The notes: generated by a model not told the origin, from the sequence alone. Counted from the first letter of the stretch, positions 1-5,264 are shown. The stretch: DNA of 6,014 bases from Bacillota bacterium (GCA_023436805.1 JAEZHT010000041.1:1-6014), one strand, 5' to 3'. Program-made: numbers and translations.

Positions 1-273
1 CGCATAGACTGGTACATTGATGTCTTTTAAGATGTGTGACAGTGCACCGATGTGGTCTTCATGGGCATGGGTCATGAAAAAACCTTTGATTTTAGGTAGA
101 AACTCGACCAATACTTTATAGTCTGGGACGATTTCATCGACACCAAACAATTCGGATGTTGGGTATTTGATCCCAGCATCCAAGATGAATAGTTGAGAAT
201 CCACCTCTACACAATACATATTTTTCCCGTTTTCACCGAGACCGCCCAGGGCGAATATTTTAATTAAGCTCAT
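1..273 (-). CDS. rnj: Ribonuclease J, N-terminal part (cut by window edge)
   Basis: RNase J is a metallo-beta-lactamase/beta-CASP ribonuclease that acts on mRNA and rRNA in the cytoplasm with endo- and 5'-to-3' exonuclease activity. Only the first 91 residues lie in the window; the complete protein would be about 550-600 residues. The start ATG (271-273 on the minus strand) follows a GAAAGGAAG ribosome binding site by about six bases. Visible family marks are the N-terminal ALGGLGENGKNMY stretch (residues 8-20), LDAG (31-34), and the zinc-binding motif THAHEDHIG (68-76), whose H69, H71, D73 and H74 form the HxHxDH signature. The N-terminus aligns from memory with RNase J1/J2 far better than with other beta-lactamase-fold hydrolases. 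J1 versus J2 cannot be decided because the beta-CASP and C-terminal domains lie outside the window. The gene is divergent to recU and has its own promoter. Confidence 0.95.
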   Translation of the reverse strand, partial: MSLIKIFALGGLGENGKNMYCVEVDSQLFILDAGIKYPTSELFGVDEIVPDYKVLVEFLPKIKGFFMTHAHEDHIGALSHILKDINVPVYA

Positions 274-315
274 AGCATACTTCCTTTCAATACTAGAAAC
301 GTCAAAGTTTATTTA

Positions 316-345
316 ATTATAACATGGAGAAGAAATTTTCAGCAA
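316..345 (-). promoter_or_regulatory. Promoter of rnj
   Basis: On the minus strand a perfect extended -10 box, TGTTATAAT (316-324), has a -35-like TTGCTG (340-345) 18 bases upstream. The predicted start is near 309, giving a leader of about 36 bases before the rnj ATG. The -10 is strong and the -35 matches three of six positions of TTGACA. Confidence 0.7.
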
Positions 346-411
346 GTTTATTACACCTTTAGAAACTTATTGCCTTCGGATGGATTTGAAAGTAAAAACG
401 AACATACTTTA

Positions 412-420
412 TGGTAATAT
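412..420 (+). promoter_or_regulatory. Extended -10 promoter of recU
   Basis: TG-G-TAATAT (412-420) is an extended -10 box with no convincing -35 at the right distance. The predicted start, near 427, would coincide with the recU ribosome binding site AGGTGA (427-432). This is the only plausible promoter in the gap between rnj and recU on this strand, but it was judged by eye. Confidence 0.45.
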
Positions 421-438
421 ACAAATAGGTGAACTATT

Positions 439-1041
439 ATGGCAATCAAATACCCAAATCCTAAAAAAACCACAACTAAAATCGTCAATCGCTCTAATTT
501 AGGGATGACCCTCGAAGGTGATATTGAAGCGACCAATCAATATTACCTAGATAAACAAATCGCTGTCATTTATAAAAAACCGACACCCGTCCAAGTGGTG
601 ACCGTCAGCTACCCTGCAAGAAATAAAGCGAAAATCACAGAAGCGTATTATAAAACCCCATCGACGACAGACTTCAATGGGGTATATAAAGGCTATTATA
701 TTGATTTTGATGCGAAGGAGACACAATCGAAAACATCGATTCCATTAAGAAATATCCCAGAACATCAAATCTTGCACCTCAAACGCATCGTGGATGCGGG
801 CGGGATTGGTTTTATGATTGTGTATTTCGCGATATATAACGAGTACTACTATTTACCGTTTGATGTGCTTTATGATCACTATATGGCATCATTAAAGGAT
901 GGTCGTAAATCTATTGCTTATGACACCTTTAAGACCGAGGCTTATCCGATTAAATTCGGTTATAATCCGCGGTTAGATTACTTAAAAGTGATTGATAGTT
1001 ATGTTATACCAGGTCTTTTAAAAGCAAACGTTTGTACGTAA
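439..1041 (+). CDS. recU: Holliday junction resolvase RecU
   Basis: RecU is the structure-specific nuclease that cuts four-way junctions in homologous recombination and chromosome segregation in Firmicutes and Mollicutes. The 200-residue length fits the family. Family blocks, in order: NRSNLGMTLEGDIEATNQYY (17-36), the IYKKPTPVQVVTVSYP block (44-59), TEAYYKTPSTTDFNGVYKG (67-85), YIDFDAKET (87-95), PLRNIPEHQ (102-110), GRKSI (155-159) and DYLKVID (180-186). By alignment from memory with Bacillus RecU (T86, D88, E101, K103, Q120), the catalytic and metal residues are T76, D78, D91, K93 and Q110. The usual Glu is therefore Asp here, which the PD-(D/E)xK core permits. ATG 439 is chosen because AGGTGA lies six bases upstream. 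The gene converges on thiT with a 38-bp overlap of coding ends, and no terminator is visible. The usual ponA partner is not next to it. Confidence 0.95.
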   Translation: MAIKYPNPKKTTTKIVNRSNLGMTLEGDIEATNQYYLDKQIAVIYKKPTPVQVVTVSYPARNKAKITEAYYKTPSTTDFNGVYKGYYIDFDAKETQSKTSIPLRNIPEHQILHLKRIVDAGGIGFMIVYFAIYNEYYYLPFDVLYDHYMASLKDGRKSIAYDTFKTEAYPIKFGYNPRLDYLKVIDSYVIPGLLKANVCT

Positions 1042-1543
1042 GGACTGAGACCAACAGACAGAGCACCATCGACGCGAGCATGTAACCACCATTGTATGTG
1101 ACAGAATAGATAATCACATTTTGGTCTCCAGCGTATTCTGCAAAAAAGAATATTCCAGATAATGTATGGATGATGAATCTAACGAATGAACCCAATATAA
1201 TACCATAGACCACAGCACTGACTTCCAATTTCAGTGCTTTTTTACTGAATAAGCCAGCCAATCCAATGGATGAGAACGCCAAGGTGTAATCGAATACAAA
1301 TGAACCCCAGAAAAACGCGTAGCCATCGATAAAAAAGTTTACAATCCCAAATACTAAACCAGAGATGAGACCCCATTTTAAACCATGACGATAACTCAAA
1401 ATGAAGATGGGAAACATCGCGAGTGATGCAGACCCACCATAAGGCATTTGGAATATGGGTATCATTTTAGAAATCAATTCGAAAACCACTGCTAAAGCCA
1501 CTAAAATTGCCGATTCTGTTAATTTGATTAAATCTTTGTTCAT
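1004..1543 (-). CDS. thiT: Thiamine-specific ECF transporter S component ThiT
   Basis: ThiT is the membrane substrate-binding (S) component that captures thiamine and works with a shared ECF energizing module (EcfT plus two ATPases), which is not in this window. The protein has about 179 residues and six hydrophobic segments, the family's usual size. Compared from memory with Lactococcus ThiT, the FDYTLAF motif gives D85-Y86 in place of E84-Y85, RFIIHTLSGIFF gives H126 (H125), F134 replaces W133, and YSVTYNG gives Y146 and N151. Two in-frame ATGs exist: the one at 1549 lies only two bases from the AAGGAG ribosome binding site and the one at 1543 lies eight bases away, so 1543 is preferred. 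Expression is controlled by the TPP riboswitch and terminator upstream, which independently supports thiamine as substrate. The 3' end overlaps recU in the opposite direction. Confidence 0.94.
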   Translation of the reverse strand: MNKDLIKLTESAILVALAVVFELISKMIPIFQMPYGGSASLAMFPIFILSYRHGLKWGLISGLVFGIVNFFIDGYAFFWGSFVFDYTLAFSSIGLAGLFSKKALKLEVSAVVYGIILGSFVRFIIHTLSGIFFFAEYAGDQNVIIYSVTYNGGYMLASMVLCLLVSVLTYKRLLLKDLV

Positions 1544-1551
1544 AGACATTT

Positions 1552-1557
1552 CTCCTT
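1552..1557 (-). promoter_or_regulatory. Ribosome binding site deciding the thiT start
   Basis: AAGGAG on the minus strand is eight bases from ATG 1543 and two bases from ATG 1549. The spacing favours the inner ATG and removes two residues from the longest reading frame. The site begins directly after the U-rich tail of the terminator. Confidence 0.75.
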
Positions 1558-1593
1558 AAAAAATAAAAAATTCCTTTGGAATGCCAAAAGAAT
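1558..1593 (-). terminator. Riboswitch-controlled Rho-independent terminator before thiT
   Basis: On the minus strand a 10-bp stem (1593-1584 with 1579-1570, one G-U pair) closes a four-base CATT loop. It is followed by two runs of six U separated by one A, with the first U of the tract shared with the stem base. It stands between the TPP aptamer and the thiT ribosome binding site, the expected place for a transcription attenuator. A possible antiterminator pairs GGAGGAAU (1618-1611, the 3' end of the aptamer) with AUUCUUUU (1593-1586, the terminator 5' arm). That pairing is inferred. Confidence 0.88.
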
Positions 1594-1603
1594 GTCTATT
1601 GAA

Positions 1604-1690
1604 TGTGACTATTCCTCCGCTGGCATGATCCAGATCAGGTATTCGGGTCGAAAAACTTCCTCTCAGCCTCACGGCTCCCCGTAGTACACA
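1604..1690 (-). promoter_or_regulatory. TPP riboswitch (THI box)
   Basis: Read on the minus strand, the conserved elements appear in order: GGGGAGCC, GTGA loop, GGCTGAGA (CTGAGA core at 1666-1661), ACCCG (1648-1644), ACCTGATCTGGAT (1640-1628), ATGCCAGCG (1626-1618), then GAGGAA. Helix P1 is UGUG-U-ACUA (1690-1682) with UAGUCACA (1611-1604), with one bulged U. P2 is CGGG with CCCG, and P3 is a minimal GCC-GUGA-GGC hairpin. Thiamine pyrophosphate binding would stabilise P1 and permit the downstream terminator to form, switching thiT off when thiamine is plentiful. The variable P3 arm is very short. Confidence 0.96.
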
Positions 1691-1693
1691 TTT

Positions 1694-1727
1694 AGTTTAT
1701 CATATTTCATCTGAAACACAAGCGAAA
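1694..1727 (-). promoter_or_regulatory. Putative promoter of the thiT riboswitch transcript
   Basis: Two overlapping -10 candidates exist on the minus strand. TATGAT (1699-1704) would start transcription near 1692, just ahead of aptamer helix P1. TG-A-TAAACT (1694-1699) has TTGTGT (1716-1721) sixteen bases upstream but would start inside P1. The first fits the RNA structure better but has a poor -35 (TTTCGC, 1722-1727). The region begins just past the stop of the 213-residue gene, with no terminator between. Confidence 0.45.
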
Positions 1728-1731
1728 AGGT

Positions 1732-2373
1732 TTATATCTTTGAACAATAATCCGCTGAGTAAATTTGAAGTAGTTTATATTTTTGTTCGGTTGTTTTACG
1801 TAAGTCGAATAAAAAACCTTCTACCGCTTTCCAAACAAATACCCAGCTGGCGATATAAAATACTTCATTGATGATGAATAAGTTCAAATAACGCTCCGAT
1901 AACAATATCGAAATCATCATCGCGGTTAAGCCAAAAAGAACCATCAAAGTGGATAGTATTTTAATTTGTTTGATGTTTACTGTCAAATCGATGATACGTT
2001 TAGTTAAACTACGCTCAACCATGAGTTCGATGGTCTTAAGTAAATCAGCATCGATGGTTTGATGTGGTCGTGTGACATTGATCAATAATGGTTTATATAA
2101 AGGCACATATTTCGCGTTTTCCTCCAAGTGATTCATGATTTCTTGGCTGATACGACGACGACTGAGCATCGTAAACTTTTGATAGATGTCACTTTCTTGA
2201 TTGATTTCCAAGTCAATCACCGCGTAATCTTCATCTTCATCATACTCTTCGTATTCAATTTTTAGGACTTCTTTGTCTGCCTCTTTGAATTTACTGATTT
2301 GTTGACCGAGTTGTTTTTCTCTCAACTTTTCAGCTTCTTTCGGTGGTAGTACTTTTTTTTCTTCTATACTCAT
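1732..2373 (-). CDS. Uncharacterised protein with two C-terminal membrane segments
   Basis: I cannot assign a function. The 213-residue protein begins with a charged, lysine/glutamate-rich stretch (1-38), then an acidic patch EYEEYDEDEDY (40-50), then a soluble part (51-137) with SRRRISQEIMNHLEENAKYVP (71-91) and LLINVTRPHQTID (96-108). Two hydrophobic segments follow at about 138-158 and 163-185, forming a membrane hairpin, and the C-terminus is basic (LRKTTEQKYK, 191-200). There is no signal peptide, so both ends are probably cytoplasmic. The layout, and the SWVFVWKAVEGFLFD segment (176-190), resemble from memory a widespread uncharacterised family of about 200 residues with a Trp-x4-Trp-x3-Glu segment near the second helix; this is only a recollection. 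The start is supported by GAGG seven bases upstream of ATG 2373 and by a good promoter. It is transcribed separately from its neighbours. Confidence 0.75.
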   Translation of the reverse strand: MSIEEKKVLPPKEAEKLREKQLGQQISKFKEADKEVLKIEYEEYDEDEDYAVIDLEINQESDIYQKFTMLSRRRISQEIMNHLEENAKYVPLYKPLLINVTRPHQTIDADLLKTIELMVERSLTKRIIDLTVNIKQIKILSTLMVLFGLTAMMISILLSERYLNLFIINEVFYIASWVFVWKAVEGFLFDLRKTTEQKYKLLQIYSADYCSKI

Positions 2374-2390
2374 ACATATACCTCATATAT

Positions 2391-2419
2391 ATTGTATCTT
2401 TTTTGGCCTTTTTTTGCAA
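2391..2419 (-). promoter_or_regulatory. Promoter of the 213-residue membrane protein gene
   Basis: On the minus strand TTGCAA (2414-2419, four of six) is followed at 17 bases by TACAAT (2391-2396, five of six). The predicted start is near 2384, the first base of the GAGG ribosome binding site, giving a leader of only about 11 bases. Confidence 0.65.
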
Positions 2420-2435
2420 TTTTTAGGCAAAAAAA
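2399..2435 (-). repeat. Imperfect inverted repeat around the -35 box
   Basis: The arms 2399-2409 and 2425-2435 (+ strand TTTTTTGGCCT and AGGCAAAAAAA) can pair over 10 bp with one bulged base. The 15-base centre holds the -35 box of the 213-residue gene. The outer arm also overlaps the U-tract of the upstream terminator. It may be an operator, or simply A/T tracts that happen to pair. Confidence 0.35.
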
Positions 2436-2458
2436 CAATAAACCCGAAGGCTTATTGT
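2429..2458 (-). terminator. Rho-independent terminator of the pdp-SDR operon
   Basis: On the minus strand ACAATAAGCC (2458-2449) pairs with GGTTTATTGT (2444-2435) around a UUCG tetraloop closed by C-G, with one G-U pair, followed by a run of U that starts at the last stem base (2435-2429). The stop codon of the dehydrogenase gene (2454-2452) lies inside the 5' arm. Confidence 0.92.
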
Positions 2459-3213
2459 CGTTTTTTACGTTTTTGACCAAATCCAGCAAAGCGTACCGAT
2501 AGACTGGTTGGCATGATTTTGAGTAAGCTATGTGCCATCTTTTCTTTAAAGCCTGGTACGATGATGACACGTTTCGCATCCAAGGCTTGTCTTGCGGCCA
2601 TTTTTGGATCTTTTTTATAAAATTTAATGTCCGTTCCAGCGGTTTCAAAGAATTGTGTTTTCAATGGTCCAGGGCACAATGCTTGGATTTGGACCCCGCT
2701 TTGAGTGATTTTGGCTTCATATGCTGCTGCTCTGGTTAAACTGGTCACATAGGCTTTGGTGGCGTAATACGTTGATGCGTAAGCCCCTGGTACGAAACCT
2801 GCCAAGGAACTTACATTGATGATTCTACCACCTTGTTTTTCTTTAAAATAACCATAGAAATGTTTCATTAAATGCTGTAACGCTTTGATGTTAACATCGA
2901 TCATTTGAAATTCTTTATCTAATGGAGCGTCGATGAACAAATCATTGTGGCCAAAACCCGCATTGTTGATTAATATATCGATATCATAAGGCGAAACGAA
3001 TTCAATCAATTTGTCACGAAACTCAGGTTTCGCGAGGTCACCGACGAATATTTGGACTTTAACTCTATATTTAGATTGGATTTCTTTTTGTGCTGTAGCT
3101 AAATGTTCTAAGCTGCGTGAGGTAATGATCAAATCATACCCACGATCGGCCAATATATCCGAAAATGCTCGACCTAAGCCAATTGCACCACCTGTGATGA
3201 GGGCATAACTCAT
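2452..3213 (-). CDS. Short-chain dehydrogenase/reductase (SDR), classical type
   Basis: A cytoplasmic NAD(P)-dependent oxidoreductase of 253 residues, the normal length for a classical SDR. The Rossmann nucleotide loop TGGAIGLG is at 7-14, the adenine-binding aspartate D59 (GDL) follows strand three, NNAG is at 83-86, and the structural Asn is N108 (DVNIKA). The catalytic triad is S136 (NVSSLAGF), Y149 and K153 (YYATK). S32-R33 after the second strand suggests NADP(H) preference (inference). The PGPLKT motif (181-186) is typical, and the C-terminal tail is basic (KRKKRQ). The overall pattern resembles YqjQ/DltE-like SDRs, but the substrate is unknown. Its ATG overlaps the pdp stop as ATGA, so translation is probably coupled and both genes form one operon. 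The role of the partnership with a nucleoside phosphorylase is not evident. Confidence 0.93.
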   Translation of the reverse strand: MSYALITGGAIGLGRAFSDILADRGYDLIITSRSLEHLATAQKEIQSKYRVKVQIFVGDLAKPEFRDKLIEFVSPYDIDILINNAGFGHNDLFIDAPLDKEFQMIDVNIKALQHLMKHFYGYFKEKQGGRIINVSSLAGFVPGAYASTYYATKAYVTSLTRAAAYEAKITQSGVQIQALCPGPLKTQFFETAGTDIKFYKKDPKMAARQALDAKRVIIVPGFKEKMAHSLLKIMPTSLSVRFAGFGQKRKKRQ

Positions 3214-4505
3214 AGTATAACGCCTTCAATCAGGACAACTTCGTGCTTTTGTTGCCCAATTTTGATGGATTTTTCTAAGGTTTTCATGGCATCTTCAACG
3301 CCTTTTTGATTCGCATGGACTTCTAAGATGACATCGCCTTTTTGAACATAATCTCCGATTTTCTTTTTGAAAATGATACCCACAGCCGGGTCAATCACAC
3401 CATCCACAGTTTCTCTGCCAGCACCTAAATACGCAGCGGCTAGTCCGATATCGATGGTCACCATCGAATCGATATACCCAGTTTGTTGAGCCTTAAGTGG
3501 CAATACTTGGGTTGCTTTTACGAACTTTTCAGGGTTTAAAATATAGGATGCATCGCCGCCTTGGGCTTTAACCAATTCGACCAATTTTTGAAGGGCTTCA
3601 CCATTCTCGAGTTTGGATTTCAATAACGCCATCGCATCTTCTTTTTTCGCGATGCCAGCATCTTCTAATAAATAAGAACCAATTTCAAGAACGACCGATT
3701 CCAAATCTTTCGGGCCTTTGCCTTGAAGGGTTTCAATCGCTTCGATGACTTCTAATGTATTACCAACGGCGAATCCAAGGGGTTCATCCATGTTGGTTAA
3801 AATCGCTTTAACACTCTTACCAGCCAATTTACCGATTTGTACCATCAAAATAGCGAGTTTTTTCGCTTCTTCTAGGTCAGTCATGAATGCACCATTGCCG
3901 ACTTTAACGTCCAAACAGATGGCATCTGCACCAGACGCTAATTTTTTTGACATGATGGATGACGCGATTAAAGGGATGCTTGGTACGGTACCAGTCACGT
4001 CACGTAACGCATACATCTTTTTATCTGCAGGCGTGATGTTTTTGGATTGCCCAATCACGGAAATACCGATACGATTGACTTGTGCTTTGAACGCATCTTC
4101 ATCCAAAACGATGTTGTAGCCAGGGATGGATTCTAGTTTATCTAAAGTACCACCTGTATGACCTAAGCCACGTCCGCTCATCTTCGCGAATTTCGCGCCA
4201 CAAGCTGCGACCAGTGGTCCCAATACCAAGGTCACTTTGTCACCAACACCACCGGTTGAATGCTTATCGACTTTGATGCCTGCGATGTCTTCCAAATTGA
4301 AGGTATCGCCACTATGCATCATCGCGATCGCTAAATCGGTAGATTCTTGGTCTGTCATGCCATTAAAGTAGGTTGCCATCAAGAAAGATGACATTTGATA
4401 ATCTGGGATATTGCCTTGGGTATAGCCATGGACAATAAACTCAATTTCAGCTTTGGTTAGTTCAAAACCATCGCGTTTTTTTGTGATTAAATCTAACATT
4501 CTCAT
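3210..4505 (-). CDS. pdp: Pyrimidine-nucleoside phosphorylase
   Basis: Cleaves uridine, thymidine and deoxyuridine with phosphate to free base plus (deoxy)ribose-1-phosphate, in nucleoside salvage and catabolism in the cytoplasm. At 431 residues it matches Bacillus Pdp (about 433). Visible motifs are VDKHSTGGVGDKVTL (79-93), with H82 and the phosphate-binding loop, and KMSGRGLGHTGGTLDKLE (108-125), the thymidine/pyrimidine phosphorylase signature. By family comparison R168, S183 and K187 are base-binding residues. The all-alpha, alpha/beta and C-terminal domains (VGIIFKKKIGDYVQKGDVI, 375-393) are all present, so the gene is intact. The start MRMLDLI follows AGGTG by eight bases. It ends in TGA within ATGA shared with the SDR gene. 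Thymidine phosphorylase DeoA is the alternative; Pdp is preferred because the N-terminus and length fit the Firmicute enzyme. Confidence 0.95.
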   Translation of the reverse strand: MRMLDLITKKRDGFELTKAEIEFIVHGYTQGNIPDYQMSSFLMATYFNGMTDQESTDLAIAMMHSGDTFNLEDIAGIKVDKHSTGGVGDKVTLVLGPLVAACGAKFAKMSGRGLGHTGGTLDKLESIPGYNIVLDEDAFKAQVNRIGISVIGQSKNITPADKKMYALRDVTGTVPSIPLIASSIMSKKLASGADAICLDVKVGNGAFMTDLEEAKKLAILMVQIGKLAGKSVKAILTNMDEPLGFAVGNTLEVIEAIETLQGKGPKDLESVVLEIGSYLLEDAGIAKKEDAMALLKSKLENGEALQKLVELVKAQGGDASYILNPEKFVKATQVLPLKAQQTGYIDSMVTIDIGLAAAYLGAGRETVDGVIDPAVGIIFKKKIGDYVQKGDVILEVHANQKGVEDAMKTLEKSIKIGQQKHEVVLIEGVIL

Positions 4506-4527
4506 CGTATTAACACCTCGTGAAAAT

Positions 4528-4536
4528 ATTATAACA
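4528..4536 (-). promoter_or_regulatory. Extended -10 promoter of pdp-SDR operon
   Basis: A perfect TGTTATAAT on the minus strand, with no good -35 (TTATGT at 18 bases matches two of six). The predicted start near 4521 gives a 16-base leader with the ribosome binding site almost at its 5' end. Confidence 0.65.
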
Positions 4537-4550
4537 TAGAAACGTTTTTA
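4536..4550. promoter_or_regulatory. cre-like / LacI-family-like operator candidate
   Basis: ATAGAAACGTTTTTA is centred on the palindrome AAACGTTT (4540-4547) and matches the CcpA cre consensus WTGNAANCGNWNNCW except at the outer G and C. It lies between the divergent pdp and phosphatase -10 boxes, where it could affect both. Nucleoside catabolism is under catabolite control in Bacillus, so the idea is reasonable, but two key positions mismatch. Confidence 0.3.
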
Positions 4551-4565
4551 TACATAAATGCTTTG

Positions 4566-4574
4566 TGTTATAAT
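4566..4574 (+). promoter_or_regulatory. Extended -10 promoter of the histidine phosphatase gene
   Basis: TGTTATAAT, identical to the pdp and rnj boxes, again with no recognisable -35. The predicted start near 4581 coincides with the GGGAG ribosome binding site, giving a leader of about 12 bases. Confidence 0.65.
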
Positions 4575-4592
4575 AAGCAAGGGAGTGAGTTT

Positions 4593-5174
4593 ATGAAAAT
4601 TTTTGCCATCCGTCACGGACAAACCAATCACAATTTAAACCGTGTCGTACAAGGCTGGTCAGACCACCCTCTCAATGAGACAGGCATCGCTCAAGCGGTA
4701 TCGATGGGACAGTATTTAAAACGCCATAAGTATCGTTTCGACCGAATCGTCTCTTCACCTTTATCAAGAACCATAGATTCAGCGAAAATCATTCAAAAAG
4801 AGATGGAAATCCAATTACCGATGGACATCGAACCCGAATTCATCGAAAGAGACTTTGGGGTATTTGAAGGTACCTCGGTCGATGAAACCATGCCGATCAT
4901 TTATGCAAAAGGATTTAAAAAGGCTGGATATGAGCACGATGAAGCCTTATTACAACGCATCGAAGGTGCTTTAAAATCCATATTCTTGAAATACCCAACC
5001 GAAGACATTCTCCTGTCCTGTCATTCTCATGTGACGAAATCCTTATTGATCATATCTGACCCACGAACTTATAACTTTCAAACATGGTTAAATAATGCCA
5101 GTATGTGTATATTTGAATATGATGGCGAAACATTGACCACTCTTGCATACAACATCGAAGCCACTGAAAAATAA
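4593..5174 (+). CDS. Histidine phosphatase family protein (phosphoglycerate-mutase-like)
   Basis: A 193-residue cytoplasmic member of the histidine phosphatase superfamily, which transfers phosphate through a phospho-histidine. The N-terminal RHG motif (R7-H8-G9, MKIFAIRHGQTNHN) carries the nucleophile H8. SSPLSRT (54-60) provides R59, ERDFG (85-89) provides the acid E85, and LLSCHSHV (140-147) provides the second histidine H144, where most relatives read SHGG. All catalytic residues are therefore present. The length fits GpmB/CobC-like phosphatases rather than true phosphoglycerate mutases (about 230-250), and the substrate cannot be told. ATG 4593 is chosen: GGGAG lies seven bases upstream, whereas an in-frame TTG at 4563 falls inside the promoter. 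It is divergent from pdp and closed by its own terminator, so probably monocistronic. Confidence 0.92.
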   Translation: MKIFAIRHGQTNHNLNRVVQGWSDHPLNETGIAQAVSMGQYLKRHKYRFDRIVSSPLSRTIDSAKIIQKEMEIQLPMDIEPEFIERDFGVFEGTSVDETMPIIYAKGFKKAGYEHDEALLQRIEGALKSIFLKYPTEDILLSCHSHVTKSLLIISDPRTYNFQTWLNNASMCIFEYDGETLTTLAYNIEATEK

Positions 5175-5201
5175 ACCAAATCGGTTTATTTTTTTCTTTT
5201 T
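5167..5201 (+). terminator. Rho-independent terminator of the phosphatase gene
   Basis: An 11-bp perfect stem (5167-5177 with 5183-5193), A/T-rich at the base with a CC/GG top, closes a five-base AAATC loop and runs into a T-rich tail to 5201. The stop codon TAA (5172-5174) lies within the 5' arm. Confidence 0.88.
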
Positions 5202-5234
5202 AAGAGTTTCTTCGCGCATGTCAGTGCAAACGAT

Positions 5235-5264
5235 TTGTCATTTTTTAAACCCCTATGATACAAT
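5235..5264 (+). promoter_or_regulatory. Promoter of the rnfD transcription unit
   Basis: TTGTCA (5235-5240, five of six) and TG-A-TACAAT (5256-5264, extended -10, five of six) are 18 bases apart, the best promoter in the window. The predicted start near 5271 gives a leader of about 54 bases. It indicates that transcription begins just upstream of rnfD. Confidence 0.75.

Noticed and set aside
351..536. Small hydrophobic open frame on the minus strand over the recU start
   Set aside because: It is antisense to the recU N-terminus and has no ribosome binding site. The hydrophobicity is a by-product of reading recU codons backwards.
2435..2466. The SDR terminator acting in both directions
   Set aside because: A run of T (2461-2466) follows the hairpin on the plus strand, but it lies within the SDR gene two bases after the stem, and no plus-strand gene ends there.
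2370..2648. 92-codon open frame on the minus strand inside the SDR gene
   Set aside because: It lies in another frame of a clear SDR gene, crosses its terminator, has no ribosome binding site and resembles no family.
2530..3208. Two plus-strand open frames inside the SDR gene
   Set aside because: Both are antisense to the conserved SDR motifs and lack start signals.
3745..4119. 124-codon open frame on the plus strand inside pdp
   Set aside because: Antisense shadow of a strongly conserved enzyme gene, with no promoter or ribosome binding site.
4563..4592. Longer N-terminus of the phosphatase from TTG at 4563
   Set aside because: The TTG lies just upstream of and overlaps the -10 promoter region, has no ribosome binding site, and adds residues before the conserved MKIFAIRHG start. 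ATG 4593 has GGGAG at seven bases.
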